Assembly (NCBI RefSeq): GCF_949628265.1
Contig: NC_088786.1
Coordinates: 22,899,681 to 22,963,680 of the forward strand
Direction: 5' to 3'
Length of the DNA: 64,000 nucleotides
From: Cloeon dipterum
Taxonomy: Eukaryota > Arthropoda > Insecta > Ephemeroptera > Baetidae
Positions 34,951-48,068 of this stretch are shown in pieces (within the stretch, counting starts at the first letter, position 1; each line of letters starts with the position of its first letter). Made by a program: the position numbers and the translations under genes. The notes beneath the pieces are model-generated. The model saw only the letters and a list, made by a program, of their open reading frames with translations, did no database searches and had not been told where the DNA came from.

Positions 34951-37900
34951 ATGGCAGGCCTTGGACCTCGTCCACCTCGGTCGGGGTCTGGTTTGGGCCG
35001 CTGTTCCATAGGGGCCGAGTCGTCAGTTTTGAGCAGCAGTAACTCCACAGACCCAAACCGCGAGCTTTTCGATGCGTGCAGGTCAGGTGACTTGGTGCGG
35101 GTCAAGAGGTTGGTGACCCCGCACACGGTCAACGCCAGGGACAATGCTGGCAGGAAGTCGACTCCTCTGCACTTTGCTGCGGGTGAGACTTGTTTACGTT
35201 TTCCCTCGTCTGTTTAAGTTGCGTTATAGTTAAAAGCTGAATCACTAGTTTATTTTAAAAATATTTTAGCGATCAATATTTTTAAAATTTCAAAATAATC
35301 ATTTTTAGACAAAGAAATATTCATTACACACAAGCAAGAAAAACTGAATGGCTCTACTTTGTGGTAAATTAATTCTGGACGGAATGACAAAACATTTTTA
35401 ATAACAGGATTTTGCACGTAAATTTTGCACGAATAGGATAAAAAGCACGGAAAGAACTCTGCAGACCCTAAATTCGCACCTTAATTAGGTGTATAATAAA
35501 GGTCTAAAAAGATACAATTCTGCAACATTTTATTCCTCGATTTTTAAGAAATCGAAATTTTGCTGTGTCTACCGTGGCCACCAGCCCATATTTGCATCTA
35601 ATAAAGGTGCGAATAGTTCCATCCATAATTATTTGAACACACTATAATTTTAAATCACAAATAGGGTAATAGTGAAAATTAAAACAATTTTTTACGGAAT
35701 TCTATAGCGCCTAATGTTATTTTTATACGCTTGAAAAGGATTGGAGAGTAGAACGAATGTACCTACGCGGAAGAGTGATTTCATGCTTGAAAAGGTCTAA
35801 GGTTTGCACCTTTGAAGGTCATAATTCCAGCCAGATCCAGGCAGCTCACTTGGCTTCAATATCACTTGAAAGGCCACGGTGTATAGGGGCTATTTAATCA
35901 ACTCGCGAAAGCTTAATTCGTTTTAAAGCGGTTATGATATTCATTAATTCATTCTTCCTTGATTTAACTTTCATATTTGGAACAGTCCAACGAGTCCAAC
36001 CGCACAATTTGACAATCGTATTTTCCTTTTCATTATTGCCGCGGGCTAAATGATCTAACGAAGAATGCGAGTGTTACGAATCAGTTTTCCTTTATTACAA
36101 ATAATTGTGCTCTACATCACTCTTTCTTTTACTTCATGCCCAAGCAATTTTTATTGTTAAAGGCGTGGTATAGCGCTATCAAAACGAAAATCACTGGTTA
36201 TCATAGCAGCTAATCACTGAATAAACTTTCACTTCGGATAGTTTGATCGTTCTACTACTATACCGCTAGGCGCTATGAGAGATTTTGTTAGGCGCGCATG
36301 TTACAGATTTGTGAGTTACCACAATAGAAGAACAAGCAATTTCATTTAAAAGACTTGTCAGAGTAAAAATGAGAAAAACGTAAAGCGATATGTCGTGATA
36401 TATTAGCAATTTTCATTAAATCGATAACTCTAGTCATTTGATAATTTTTTTCTTGCCCTTTTCAAACGATAGAGCATGACTGTTTTTTTACTGTAATCTG
36501 TAATGGCAGAATATAACAATAATATCACTACAAATTCTTCCATAATTGAATAAAGTAATTTAAATTTAAATTTGAATACTGCAAATAATCGCTCTTTTTC
36601 TTCAGTGTGTTGATATTATCTGAATAAATATAAAATATGGCCATGAAAGAGAAATTAAAAACAGTGCAACTTAATTTAAGTTAGATAAGTAAGTTTTTGT
36701 TGAGATTGTAAAAATTAGGTTCAATTTGTATAGAAATTTAATTTTTTTTAGAAAATATTTTTTTCAGCATAATCCAACAGGAAAAAATTATAAATTGCTA
36801 CTTTCATTAGAGTGCCAAAGGAGTGACATTACATAAAAAATATATGACCCTTGATAACTTAATGACAACTTCTTGTTACAAGCTAATTATCAATGCTTAA
36901 ATTTTTGAAGGATAATCGCAAGAACTTTACTTATAATTTATTTCAAAGGAACGTTCAACAGTAAAATTCAATATTAATCATCAATTTCAGGTTACGGGAG
37001 AAGAGAGGTTGTCGAATTTTTGCTTGCCGCTGGAGCATCCATTCAGGCCAGAGACGACGGTGGCCTTCACCCTCTGCACAATGCCTGCTCATTTGGCCAT
37101 GCAGACGTGGTGAGACTCTTACTGCACGCAGGAGCCTGTCCCAACACCAGGGACAATTGGAACTACACCCCTTTACACGAAGCTGCCATCAAAGGAAAAG
37201 TTGACGTTTGCATTGGTAATTAGAACTCTCTGTAAATAAATTATTATATTAGCTTTATTTGTCTTCGCCTCTCTAACTAATTGTATAAAATATTCCAGCT
37301 CTTCTTCAGCATGGCGCTGATCCTAGCATTCGCAACTCTGAGGCGAAAACTGCTCTAGATCTGGCAGAAGGTTCAACCAGAGCTGTTTTAACTGGCGAAT
37401 ACCGCAAAGAAGAACTGCTGGAGGCGGCCAGGGCGGGAGGCGAAGATAAACTAAATGTTTTGTTAAATCCGTTGAACGTGAATTGTCACGCAAGTGACGG
37501 AAGGCGGTCGACGCCATTGCACCTTGCTGCGGGATACAACAGAGCCAGGGTTGTGCAGTTGCTTTTGCAGCACGGGGCAGACGTGCATGCCAAGGATAAA
37601 GGGTAAACAAAACAAAATTTCAATCACAAAGAAATGCTAAATTTTATTACGCAGGGGATTGGTCCCGTTACACAATGCTTGCAGCTACGGTCACTTTGAA
37701 GTGACAGAACTTTTGATCAAGCACGGAGCAAACGTGAACGCAATGGACCTCTGGCAGTTTACTCCTTTACATGAGGCTGCCTCAAAGGCCAGGGTGGAAG
37801 TATGTTCCCTACTTCTGAGTGAAGGCGCTGATCCTACACTTCTCAACTGCCATTCCAAATCTGCAATCGATGTAGCTCCAAACAGAGAGCTGCAGGAAAG

Positions 37901-40900
37901 ACTGACTTGTAAGATTCCTTTAACTTTTGTTGCCACCGAATCTAATAACACAAAATTGTGCAGATGAATACAAAGGCCACTGTTTATTGGAGGCTTGTCG
38001 ACAAGCAGATCCTGTCAAAGTGAAGAAATTTTTATCTCAGGAAGTAGTCGATTTTAAGCACCCCTTTAATGGTGATACTCCCCTGGTAAATATGCGCTGA
38101 TATAAATCAGCTAACCTTGCAACTAATTAAATTTTGATACAGCATTGTGCAGCTGCAGCACCTTACCCAAAGAGGCGCCAAATTATCGACTCTTTGGTTA
38201 GGAAGGGTGCGATGTTGAATGAAAAGAACAAGGAATCTCTTGCCCCTCTGCATATAGCATCAGATTGTTCTCACTTGGACGTCGTTGAAGCTCTCCTTCG
38301 ACACGGAGCTAAAGTCAACGTCCTTGATGCCAATGGGGAAACAGGTGAGTAATCTTATTATTTTGTAAAGCGACGCATATTTAAATCTGATTGAACAGCA
38401 CTGCACAGGTGCGCAAGAGACGACAACGTGCAAGCTTGCCGAATTTTGTTATCCTACAGTGTTGACACCACGATAGCTTCCCTCCAAGGTTACACAGCAG
38501 CACAGCTTGCCACCGAAAATGTTTTGAAAATACTCCAAGGTGAGTTGTTGGCAGAATATCAAAAAGCGAGCTACAAAATACGCTCTTGCATCTAGATCCA
38601 CCAGCAGGAAGTTTGGATGTCGAAGGTCAACTGCTTGAGGCTGCCAAGGCTGGCGATCAAGAACAAGTGAAGCGATTACTTTCTAGCTTTCCGCACATCG
38701 TCAACTGCAGAGATGTGGATGGAAGACACTCAACCCCTTTGCACTTTGCGGCTGGTTACAACAGAATTTCTGTAGTTGACTACCTCTTGACTCATGGAGC
38801 AGATGTACACGCGAAAGACAAAGGGTGAGTGCTTTAAAGCACAGTGCAATATTTTCTCACTTTTCCACGCAATGTAATACAAGAATAAAATTGTACACTC
38901 TCAAGAGAGTTTAAATAACAAATTGATTCACAGAGGGCTGGTACCACTGCATAACGCGTGTAGCTATGGTCATTTTGAAGTCACTGAACTTCTCGTAAAG
39001 CACGGCGCTAGTGTAAATGTCGCGGATTTATGGAAGTTCACTCCACTGCATGAAGCCGCTGCCAAGGGCAAGTTTGAAATCGTGAAATTGCTACTGAAGG
39101 TACTAAATTAATTATTGAAGATAAATATTTGTGACTACACATTTTTTGTTAAAATAGCACGGGGCTGATGTGACAAAGAAAAATCGAGATGGAGCGACGC
39201 CTCTAGATTTGGTCCGTGATTCGGACGTCGAGGTGGCTGACTTGCTCAGGGGAAATGCAGCGCTACTGGACGCTGCCAAGAAAGGAAATCTCGCACGGGT
39301 ACAGAGGTTACTCACTTCAGAAAACATCAACTGCAGAGATGCACAGGGCCGCAACTCGACTCCGCTGCATCTAGCAGGTTGGTCATAATTTACTTTAGTG
39401 AAACGTAGAAAAATAAATTGACTGGCTCTCAGCTGGATACAACAACATGGAGGTTGCCGAGTATCTGCTCGAGCAGGGCGCAGACGTAAATGCTCAAGAC
39501 AAGGGAGGACTGATCCCTCTTCACAACGCCTCCTCTTACGGCCACCTCGACATTGCTGCACTTCTCATCAAATATAACACAGTTGTGAACGCGACTGACA
39601 AGTGGGGATTCACTCCTCTGCACGAGGCAGCGCAGAAGGGAAGAACACAACTTTGTGCTTTACTGGTTTGCTTGATATAGCTTTATTTTTATCCCAAAAA
39701 CTAACTAAATTTCTCTTTGATCCAGTTGGCACATGGCGCTGATCCGTTCCTGAAGAACCAGGAAGGCCAAACTCCGCTTCAGCTTGCCACTGCTGAGGAC
39801 GTGAGATGTTTGTTGCAGGACGCCATGGTCTCCAGCAATATGAGCTCAGGTGGACAAACATCATTGTCTACCTCGCCTCAGGCTGCAACCACTTCGTTGT
39901 CGCTTCCCTTACCCCCTCCGCCTCAGTTGAGCGAGACAGTCATCCTACCATCAGGAGCTTGTCTAACCCTAGGTTGGTGGTCACATTATCAATGCTTCTT
40001 GCTCTTAAAATATTATTCCAGGCATCCCTGTTGCCTCGCGTTGTGATTCACCTGGCTTTTTGCCTGGCGATGGATGCTGTGATGACTCCAAATCAGAAGC
40101 GGATCAAGCTGCTGGTAGTGAGAAGTTGGCTTCTGTGAAAGCCTTTTTGGAAAGGTACTTTTGTTTAGCTAGTTGCTGTGCGGTTCAATGTGCATTTTGA
40201 ATATTTAGTCTGGCACTGGACCACCTGATGGAGCTGTTTGAAAGGGAGCAAATATCCCTTGATATTTTGGCTGAAATGGGTCATGAAGATCTCAAGCAAG
40301 TTGGCGTGTCTGCTTACGGCCACCGGCACAAACTAATTAAAGGCATTGAGAAGCACTACTCCAGTAAGCGCTTGTGCATCCTATTTCCAACTAATTGCAA
40401 TGCTCCCTTTGCAGCCTCCACCGCCTGGGGACCAACACCATCTCTCTCACTGGGCACATTTTTGGTCGACCTGGTTTCTGAAGACCGAGAGTATTTGGCT
40501 GTAGAGGAAGAAATGCAGTCGACTATTAGAGAGCATCGGGACAACGGCCACTCTGGTGGAGTGTTTCTGCGATATAACATCATACATGTATGCATTTTCC
40601 CTTTCGAAATTTGTAGCACCAAACTAATTTTTTTCGTCAGATCCAAAAAGTGCAGAACAGAAAGTTATGGGAAAGATATTCACACCGGCGGAAAGAAGTG
40701 GCCGAAGAAAATGGCAGCCAGTCCAACGAGCGAATGCTGTTCCACGGATCTCCTTTCATAAACGCTATAGTGCAAAAAGGCTTTGATGAAAGACACGCCT
40801 ACATTGGAGGAATGTTTGGAGCCGGTAAGACCAACCAAACATTCTGCATAAGTGTGTTTTTAACGCATTATCTTTAGGAATATACTTCGCCGAAAACTCG

Positions 40901-41381
40901 TCTAAAAGTAATCAGTACGTGTATGGCATTGGTGGAGGCACCGGATGCCCACAGCATAAAGACAGATCGTGTTATTCTTGCCACAGACACCTTTTGCTAT
41001 GCAGAGTGACCTTAGGTAAATGCTAACAGTTACCATGGGTTAAATTGAAGCAATATGATTAACTACTAACAAAAAAGGGGATCGATTAATGCTTCATTTT
41101 TAAAATTCTCTCCGCAGGCAAGAGTTTCTTGCAGTTTTCTGCAATGAAAATGGCGCATGCACCACCAGGCCACCACTCGGTCATGGGTCGACCAAGCGCT
41201 GGTGGTCTCAATTTCCCAGAATACGTTGTTTACCGAGGAGAGCAGGTTTGTGACCATTCCTTTGGTGTCATTTGTCCTGTTTCCAACCTTTCTCTGTCTG
41301 CAGGCGTACCCAGAATACTTGATTACCTACCAGATAGTAAAACCTGAGCCTGAAGACACAAATGATGTTGATCTACGGTGA
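34951..41381 (+). CDS. TNKS: Tankyrase, poly(ADP-ribose) polymerase
   Basis: Ankyrin-SAM-PARP enzyme that binds and poly-ADP-ribosylates targets such as axin, feeding into Wnt signalling and telomere or spindle functions. Nineteen exons: 34951..35182, 36991..37215, 37299..37602, 37655..37908, 37964..38085, 38143..38344, 38399..38539, 38596..38824, 38934..39099, 39158..39377, 39433..39665, 39726..39972, 40022..40154, 40209..40363, 40415..40587, 40641..40824, 40878..41015, 41118..41245, 41304..41381. They sum to 1187 residues, the usual size. Ankyrin clusters fill residues ~40-830 (repeated [17 protein letters not shown] and TPLHEAA). The SAM domain lies near 895-955 and the PARP domain near 970-1180, with the catalytic triad blocks FHGS (His1047), [17 protein letters not shown] and [13 protein letters not shown], plus the tankyrase zinc site [18 protein letters not shown] at 41574-41579. 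Confidence 0.97.
35183..36990 (+). other. Large first intron of tankyrase (1.8 kb)
   Basis: By far the longest intron of this gene; the others are mostly 50-120 bases. AT-rich and non-coding. An 11-base inverted pair (ATTCGCACCTT near 35473, AAGGTGCGAAT near 35605) might mark a small decayed MITE. First introns often hold regulatory elements, but I see none I can name. Confidence 0.6.
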
Positions 41382-42005
41382 TAATTCCTCTAAACGACCA
41401 CTCAATCGTTTCTGTCAATCACGAACTGTCTCCTCTCTTGGTAACACTAGGTGGCTTGAGCTATTTTATCTCTGTGATTTTCTTTTGTTGCAAGTTTTTA
41501 GATATCTCACCGTGAATTTCCATATTACTACATTTTGTAAGCATTAATAAGTCTAGTGTCAGATGAGAATATAAATAAACATGAAGCACATTAAGTAGTT
41601 ATCTTATTCATACTGTCACAAGTTTTATTTCATTTTCTTAGAACATATTAAATAACAGTCGTAGGAATATTTAGGAATTATTTATTTTACAAAGATATTA
41701 AAGTTAATATTAACATAATGGACACAAGATGATGATACAAAGGAATAATAAACTTTCTTGGTGAATTTGAGTTTATGATATCCTAGAATTTGCTCTTTTC
41801 TTGTCATAAAGATTTAGCTCATGAGTAAATGCTTGTGTGGCGTAAAACCGCTTATTTTCAAGTTTAAAATAGGTTTTTAAATTATAAGAGTTTTCCTGTA
41901 GTCCAGGCTTCCAGTATTATACATTAGCATCAGCATGCTTCATGAACGATGATATCGAGAGTCCAATAACTTAACGTACTAAGTGTGATGAATTATTCAA
42001 CTCAA
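41382..42005. other. Convergent 3' flanks of tankyrase and BRK1
   Basis: Holds the tankyrase 3' UTR and AATAAA (41574-41579) on plus and possible minus-strand AATAAA signals for BRK1 (for example 41634-41639). No coding sequence seen. Confidence 0.5.
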
Positions 42006-42357
42006 TTACGTCAATGCATCTCCCTTTGTGACCTACAAAAGCCGGTAAAATGAGCTTAATAAAAAAACTTTTGATTGATTTTTACAACAAACCCTGGCTT
42101 CCAAATAGTCAATTTTCCTCTCCAGAATTGTTAACTTCTCGTTCAACGTTGCTAGTCTCGATCTGCACGACATGTCTGAAAATGGGTCGACATGGTAAAT
42201 TTCTGTCACTCCAAAACTTTCAATATTGTAATCTACCAAACGAGTTGAGGAAGTCAGAAATTTTCTTGATGCTTTGTGTGATAACTTCGATGTACTCTCG
42301 GTTAGCCCAATCCTGCTGAATTTGCTTTTGAATTGCTTCTCTTTGAACATGGGCCAT
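42006..42357 (-). CDS. BRK1: WAVE complex subunit BRK1 (HSPC300)
   Basis: Small coiled-coil subunit of the WAVE regulatory complex, which activates Arp2/3-driven actin branching at the cell cortex. Three exons (42237..42357, 42093..42175, 42006..42032) join in phase to 76 residues against 75 in human. The sequence is nearly that of the vertebrate protein: [48 protein letters not shown] and the end [10 protein letters not shown]. The last exon is only 27 bases (eight codons and the stop), so it is easily missed by gene finders. Head to head with the galectin-domain gene. Confidence 0.95.
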
Positions 42358-43269
42358 GGCTATACGGTGTTTGCGTTCGTTGAACGTGCAGAAATCAGGC
42401 GAAATCGGCTGTCAAGAGTCGGCAATTTGATGGATTTGGGATTCGGTAGTAAACAAACTTGGGGCGGACTTTCAATAATGAACTTCAACTTAATCGTAAG
42501 TGCGCAAGTCTCGAACTCAAACTCCCACTCCGCAGCCAGGCTCATCCCAGCTGCAAGAGCGCCAGAGACAGCGACACCTTTTGCTACCAGGCTGTGACAT
42601 AAACAACTAAGTACCGTTGAATCATCTGTTAGCGGAAACTCCTGTTCCTACGACCCACCCATCGTACTTTTTAGTCTACCTTTAGTGCGCTGAGTACTGC
42701 GTGTTTTGGCCAATTGGCCATGAAACAAAACTTTCTAGCAGCTCTCTTTAATTGACATTGCACCAAGCTGAGGTTTTGCGATTTGTTTAGATATAGTGTC
42801 CCATCCTAACTCTCGAGAGTACAAACTTGCTGATTTTCGCATTGAGTGGAAGAAGCAGAAATTATTTCAATAAAATTGTAAGTCTTCCGTGTTCGCGTTT
42901 AAAACAAGCCCGTGTGTGGGTGATTTAATTAATTTAATTTCCAATTTATGTATCAGTCACTAAAATGTATTTCCTGTTTCCTCAATAATTAGCATTTTTC
43001 CTGTAATATTTTTTGAATGATCTCTTGAGCTTAATTCTGTGTGTATTCAATTGAAAACATTGACGCTTTCTTCCTTATAAAACATTATCGCGTCGCATTA
43101 ATGTATATTTCATCATTATTATAACTGTGTATCGCGTCATTCATGATGAATAATATAATTGATATATAATATCTAATATGTAAATTTCCTTTCAGATAAT
43201 CCTACAGGACAAGTTGGGTTCTGCGAAAAAAACAAGAAGACTATCCAAGACTACTATTTTAATTTCAGC
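42358..43269. promoter_or_regulatory. Divergent 5' region of BRK1 and galectin-domain gene
   Basis: 912 bases between the two starts. An acceptor-like ATTTCAG ends at 43268, directly before the galectin-gene ATG (43270), so that gene probably has an upstream non-coding exon here. No other coding sequence is visible. Confidence 0.5.
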
Positions 43270-46200
43270 ATGGAATATGTACGTGTATATTTCTGATTTG
43301 TTTTGAATTCTAATATTAAAAATCATTTTGTTTCAGTATACAATTCCGCACGTTTGCCCGATTGAGGGTGGTGGGTTAACCCCGGGTAAAATGATGAAAT
43401 TGCATGGCTCATCCCCTGCAACAGCTACAAGGTTTTATTTTTTATTTAACTGACTTGACAGTGACAGTTTTGGCGCGTCTGCTCTTTTGTTTGCACTCTT
43501 CTTGATGATAAATTGCAAATCTTTAAGACGCTTTCTTAGCTAAGTCAAGATTATCAGCAAGACATAAAAACTAATTCAATATTTTTATAGGTTTGCGATC
43601 AACATTCAGGCTGGGCCAAATTTAAATCCCAGGGATGACATTGTATTGCATATCAGCGCGATTTTTCCTGAAAATGCAGTTTCCCGTGCTTCCTACCAGT
43701 CAGGAATGTGGGGTCCAGAAGAAAAAACGCCATCCCTTCCTTTCGTCAGGGGACAGCCTTTTGACATTATTATCATGTGTGACAGTGAGTGTTTTAAGGT
43801 AAACATATCCATTAGTTCAAGTGCAGGATAAGTAGTGGTGTTGATTTATTTAATACTGTAGATAGCAATAAATGGCCAACATTTTGCGGAATTCATCCAC
43901 CGAATGCCGTACCAAAAAGCTACCCACGTTGTAGTAGAAGGAGACATAACCATTAGCAGAATTTCGTGGGAAGGTGGATTTGGAGGCGCGCCAGGTGGTT
44001 TTGCACCACCAGTTTCTGCTCCTGGTGCTACAGGTATTGTACTATTATTCAAGTTTTGGAGTTTCAAATTGAATGAAATAAAAGTTAACCAAAAGGTGGT
44101 TAGTTTAGTGACTCGAAATGCTCAAATAACTCACCGGGCTGGGAGGCGCAACAGTGCCGACTCGCCACTTGCTGGTTTTTACACTTTTCCAGTGGCTTTA
44201 GGGACAAACGTCTGGCGTTTCAATAAAAAACCTCGGTGCGGGGAGGTGAAAAAATGGCCACATTGGGCCCAAGCTCTTCTGCGGCAAATCAGGCCCCATG
44301 TTATACACTTGTTGGTGTTATTGGGACCCGGTGAGCTCATAGCCCACGGGATGTGCTGAGCAGAGGTTTTAAATTTGTGCAAATTAGCGTCCACCACTAT
44401 AGTATCGAAAGTTGTTTTTCAATTGGCCTTCACCTAATAATTGACTTTTTGGAAAATCTTGTAAATTTGTTCCTTGATGCTGACTTATTTGAGCACTTAT
44501 TTGAAAACTGAAAGTAAAAAATCAAATTTGTAAAATTTAGGCATTCCGTATCCAACGGGTCCCACTCCTGTTCCTCATTTTGGAGGAGGTGGTTACGTGC
44601 CGCCTCCGCCGCCCCTGGCTGGCTATGCAGCTGGGCCGCGTCCAGGCTATGGAACACCTTACGCGGGTCAACCAGGGTAATTCCTACAGATTCTCATCCA
44701 TGCATGACCGAACTTGGTCCTTAACATGCAGCTATGGACCTCCGCCTCCTCCTGGACCAGGCTACGGAGGCCAGCAGGGGTATGGGCAACCTGGATACGG
44801 TCAGCAAGGCTATCCGCAACCTGGCTATGGGCAGCCAGGTTACGGGCAGCCTGGCTATGGACAGCCAGGTTACGGGCAGCCTGGCTACGGTCCTCCGCCT
44901 CCACCTGGATACACTGTAAGTATAAGCACTACCGATGAGATGCAAATTTTTCGCAATTGATAATGTGGTATCATTGAACACAAGGATTATCGCGACAATA
45001 ACGATAGTAACGATCTTGGTGCTTTGCTGGGAAAGGCTGGTGAAGCAATTTTTGGATCGTTTTCTGATAAGAACAGAGGAGCAGTAAGTCCTGAGAATGG
45101 GCTTGTGCAGCTTTTGTTGCTTTTATCAGCAGTAACTAAACTGCATGCAGATAAGTTAATGGAAAGAGACTGACTACTAAAGTCTTTACTTTTAATTCGA
45201 GTTATCTTTATTGTTAACACACTAAACTTGCCAAATAAAATGTCTTGAAAATTGATGATGCACAAGTGGTGATCTTGGCTATTTCTACATTGCTCTCCAA
45301 ACATGATTTCTAAACTAAACGTCTAAAGTGCGAGTAATTTAAATTGGAGATCAAATCGAAAAGTTAACTAATGCTAACAAAGTTTATTTTTTGTGCTGCA
45401 GTCCGCAGGCTATATTGAGGTACGAAATTGATTTTCTGTCCAGTAACTACTGTAATCGGAAGCATAATTATTCTTTAAACTGCTTAAAATTATGAATGCA
45501 TTCTTGGGCTTCTGAATTTGTATCGCAGGGAACGCGTGTGGCGGGTTCTCACAGAATTTGTCACTCATCCTTTTTTAAATTTAAACTTAGTAACGAGTGC
45601 AGTCAACCGTTTTAAACGTCCCGAGGTTCAAAATCCTCTTCAGTTAATTTTTTGATGTGATTTTTTGCAATTAAAATATTGCCGAAACTTTCCACCGCAA
45701 TAACTTGCGATATATTATATAATTTTTGTATTTAATTTCACCTTAACCACCCTTCCTGATTTAAAATTACCTTGAGTTGAACTATTTGTTGAATTTTAAA
45801 ATATTTTTGCAACTTTAACTCCAGTAGAATTCAAATTTTATGCTATGTAGTTCTTGCGAACTGACTCATTTGCACATGATTAAAACTAATCATTATTCCC
45901 ACCTTCCTTGAATGTCATTAACTTATAACAAACAAATTTGCATTTAATGTGAGCGTAGCGGTTTGATCAGCAAAACTTAACCTTGCACTATTTGCCAACT
46001 CATCAATTACGCCAATTTCGTTGTAATTTCAAATTTCAGCCATCAGGTCATTCTAAAGATGGGAGTTTGTTGGGCAAAGTTGGAGGCATTTTAGGGGCTG
46101 GTGCGGGCGCAGCCGTGCTTGGGAGCGTTCTAGGCAAGGTAAATTTACATACGTAATTAATTATTTAAATTCTGTCTGGATCGTCGCCTCCTGCAGCGAC

Positions 46201-46892
46201 ATATTTAAATAGCAATTTATATCAATTTTCCACTTTTGCATAATATATGGTGCGGTATTAATAAGTGCGCGCTCTTTATTTTTAAAAGTTTTAATATATT
46301 CAGCCGATCTGCTTTCCATTTTTCAGAAAGCCAAGCACATTCCCGGCGTGCCGCACGCTGGCGGTGGCATGTTGGGCAAAGTTGGAACAGCTCTGGGTCT
46401 GGGAGCTGGAGCTACCGCCCTTGGAGGAGCTATGGCAGGGGTACGAAAACTTAATTGGATCCGTGATATATATCTCGCACTCTGATGAAATAAAAAACGC
46501 TAAGAATGTCAGATGGGGTGGCTAAAGAAGAGCAAACTTTTTCTACGAGAGTATCTCGGCTCGTTAGCGTCACCGCGGCAATCTCTAAACACACGCACTG
46601 CAGGGTGTTTCTAGCGAGGATAATTTATAAAAACGTCACAAAACACAATCGCGCTCGACGCTGATGATCTTTTGAATGCACTCACCCTCGCGTAGCAAGA
46701 TAATTTCGAGATAAATTAAATCGGTTTTAATAAATGGATTTCTTTCCCCAGAAAAAGCACAAGAAGTCGAAAGCGATGAAATACGGGCTGCCCATTGCCG
46801 GTCTCGGGGTCGGTGCTTACGCTGCCAGCAAAATGGTGAAAGGTTTCCATGGCAGCAGCTCTTCCAGCTCCTCGAGCAGCGAGGAAGAGTGA
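43270..46892 (+). CDS. Galectin-domain protein with PGYGQ repeats and glycine-rich tail
   Basis: Eleven exons (43270..43278, 43337..43431, 43591..43798, 43862..44033, 44541..44676, 44732..44915, 44985..45083, 45402..45419, 46040..46138, 46327..46440, 46752..46892) join in phase to 424 residues. Residues ~1-160 form a galectin fold with WGPEEK, FDIIIMC and [14 protein letters not shown]. The sugar site is degraded: the usual H-x-N-x-R reads HISAI and the following Asn is Ala, while Trp and the first Glu of W-G-x-E remain. Then come a Pro/Gly/Tyr-rich region with PGYGQ repeats and a tail built of ~33-residue phase-0 exons rich in [15 protein letters not shown]-type glycine-zipper sequence, ending in poly-Ser and EEE. 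No signal peptide. Binding to ordinary beta-galactosides is doubtful; a scaffold or condensate-forming role is possible. AATAAA at 47188-47193. Confidence 0.82.
44780..44890 (+). repeat. In-frame 15-bp coding repeats (PGYGQ)
   Basis: Roughly six to seven units of a 15-base repeat (CCTGGCTATGGGCAG and variants) encode PGYGQ. Adjacent units pair into a 30-base higher-order repeat, which suggests recent expansion by slippage or unequal exchange. Confidence 0.8.
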
Positions 46893-48068
46893 AAGATACG
46901 ATTTAATTACTGTTTACTTTTCCCCTTGCTTGGCCCTAATCCCTGCTCCTGGAATCGCTTCCTGATCAAAGAAATGTTCAAGATCTGATGATAATCAGCA
47001 TGAAGATTAACAATTACCGGCTTATATTTTGTGGAAAGCCGCATTAATCTACTTGTTAATATCATACTTAAGCAACTTTTACTGTTGACGTTTGCCAAAG
47101 CAAATTTTGATCTGTTTTTTATTATTTCATTTGATTTAGTTTCAAATGCACCTGTTGGAAAATGACGTCACCCAGTGTTATTTATGAAATAAATGACCTG
47201 CTCAAATACATAAACATTTTATTTGTATTCTTTACATAGCGTCACGTTTGTAAGAGCATTTTTGGGCATATTATGTTTATAAAAATCGTCGATGGTTTCC
47301 AGGGGTTGTTTCAATTTGTTGGCATTCATTAGTGTAGCTTTTATACTCAAGTGTGTAACAAGTCCGTAAGGCGTCAGAAGAGTAGTGTATATTATAGATT
47401 GTTTTATAGCTTTCGGATTGAAATACACAGAGTGGAATATTTTATCTTAAAACACGCGCGTCCGCCAGGGTCGCACTCGTATTTCTTCCTAGTGCATGGG
47501 TGAAGTCACGTTTTTCAACAACATATACATATATACGAGATTGTGTCGTGATTGAGATGAACGACTGTTATTATATTCGCATGAAAGAGGACATAATCCC
47601 TTTATGGAGTTCCTGCCATAAAGAATAGTATAACGAGCGTAACATATCGCTTCATATTTGTAGGAGTTATCATATATTTTTTATCCGCATGTTAAGCATA
47701 ATAATACAGCAGTACTTCTCCTAGTCCCTCGCGACTGCATTGAAATTTCATTCTCGTCACTTCTACGCTACTATATGTATATCTTACATGCATATTTATC
47801 ATCATAAACCTAAATTGAGCCAAAGTTAGGGGAGCACACTTTTGATTGTGGATTCCAGTCTCGTCACCTCTTCTATTATCACACAAACTGTTGAGTTGTT
47901 CGATGGCACGCACTTTTGTATGTACTAATCTCTTCCACACTCTTTTAAGTATATTTCGAATTTTGATTCTGAACAAAACGGGACACGAAAATTAATATCA
48001 AGGGCTTAATCACCTTGGCGGTTCTTTGCTGTCTGGTCCTCGCGTGTCTGATCCGTCACAGCGGTGGT
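46893..48068. other. Convergent 3' flanks of galectin-domain and dpr genes
   Basis: Holds the galectin-gene 3' UTR with AATAAA at 47188-47193 and the dpr 3' UTR on the other strand. Open frames of 60-90 codons here have no recognisable domain. Confidence 0.5.

Noticed and set aside
45600-45640. tRNA-like T-arm (GAGGTTCAAAATCCTC)
   Set aside because: No matching acceptor stem, D-arm or anticodon arm is found at the right spacing; it lies inside an intron of the galectin-domain gene.
47692-47976. A 94-codon minus-strand frame between the galectin-like and dpr genes
   Set aside because: No recognisable domain, no intron partners, and it lies in the expected 3' flanks of two convergent genes.
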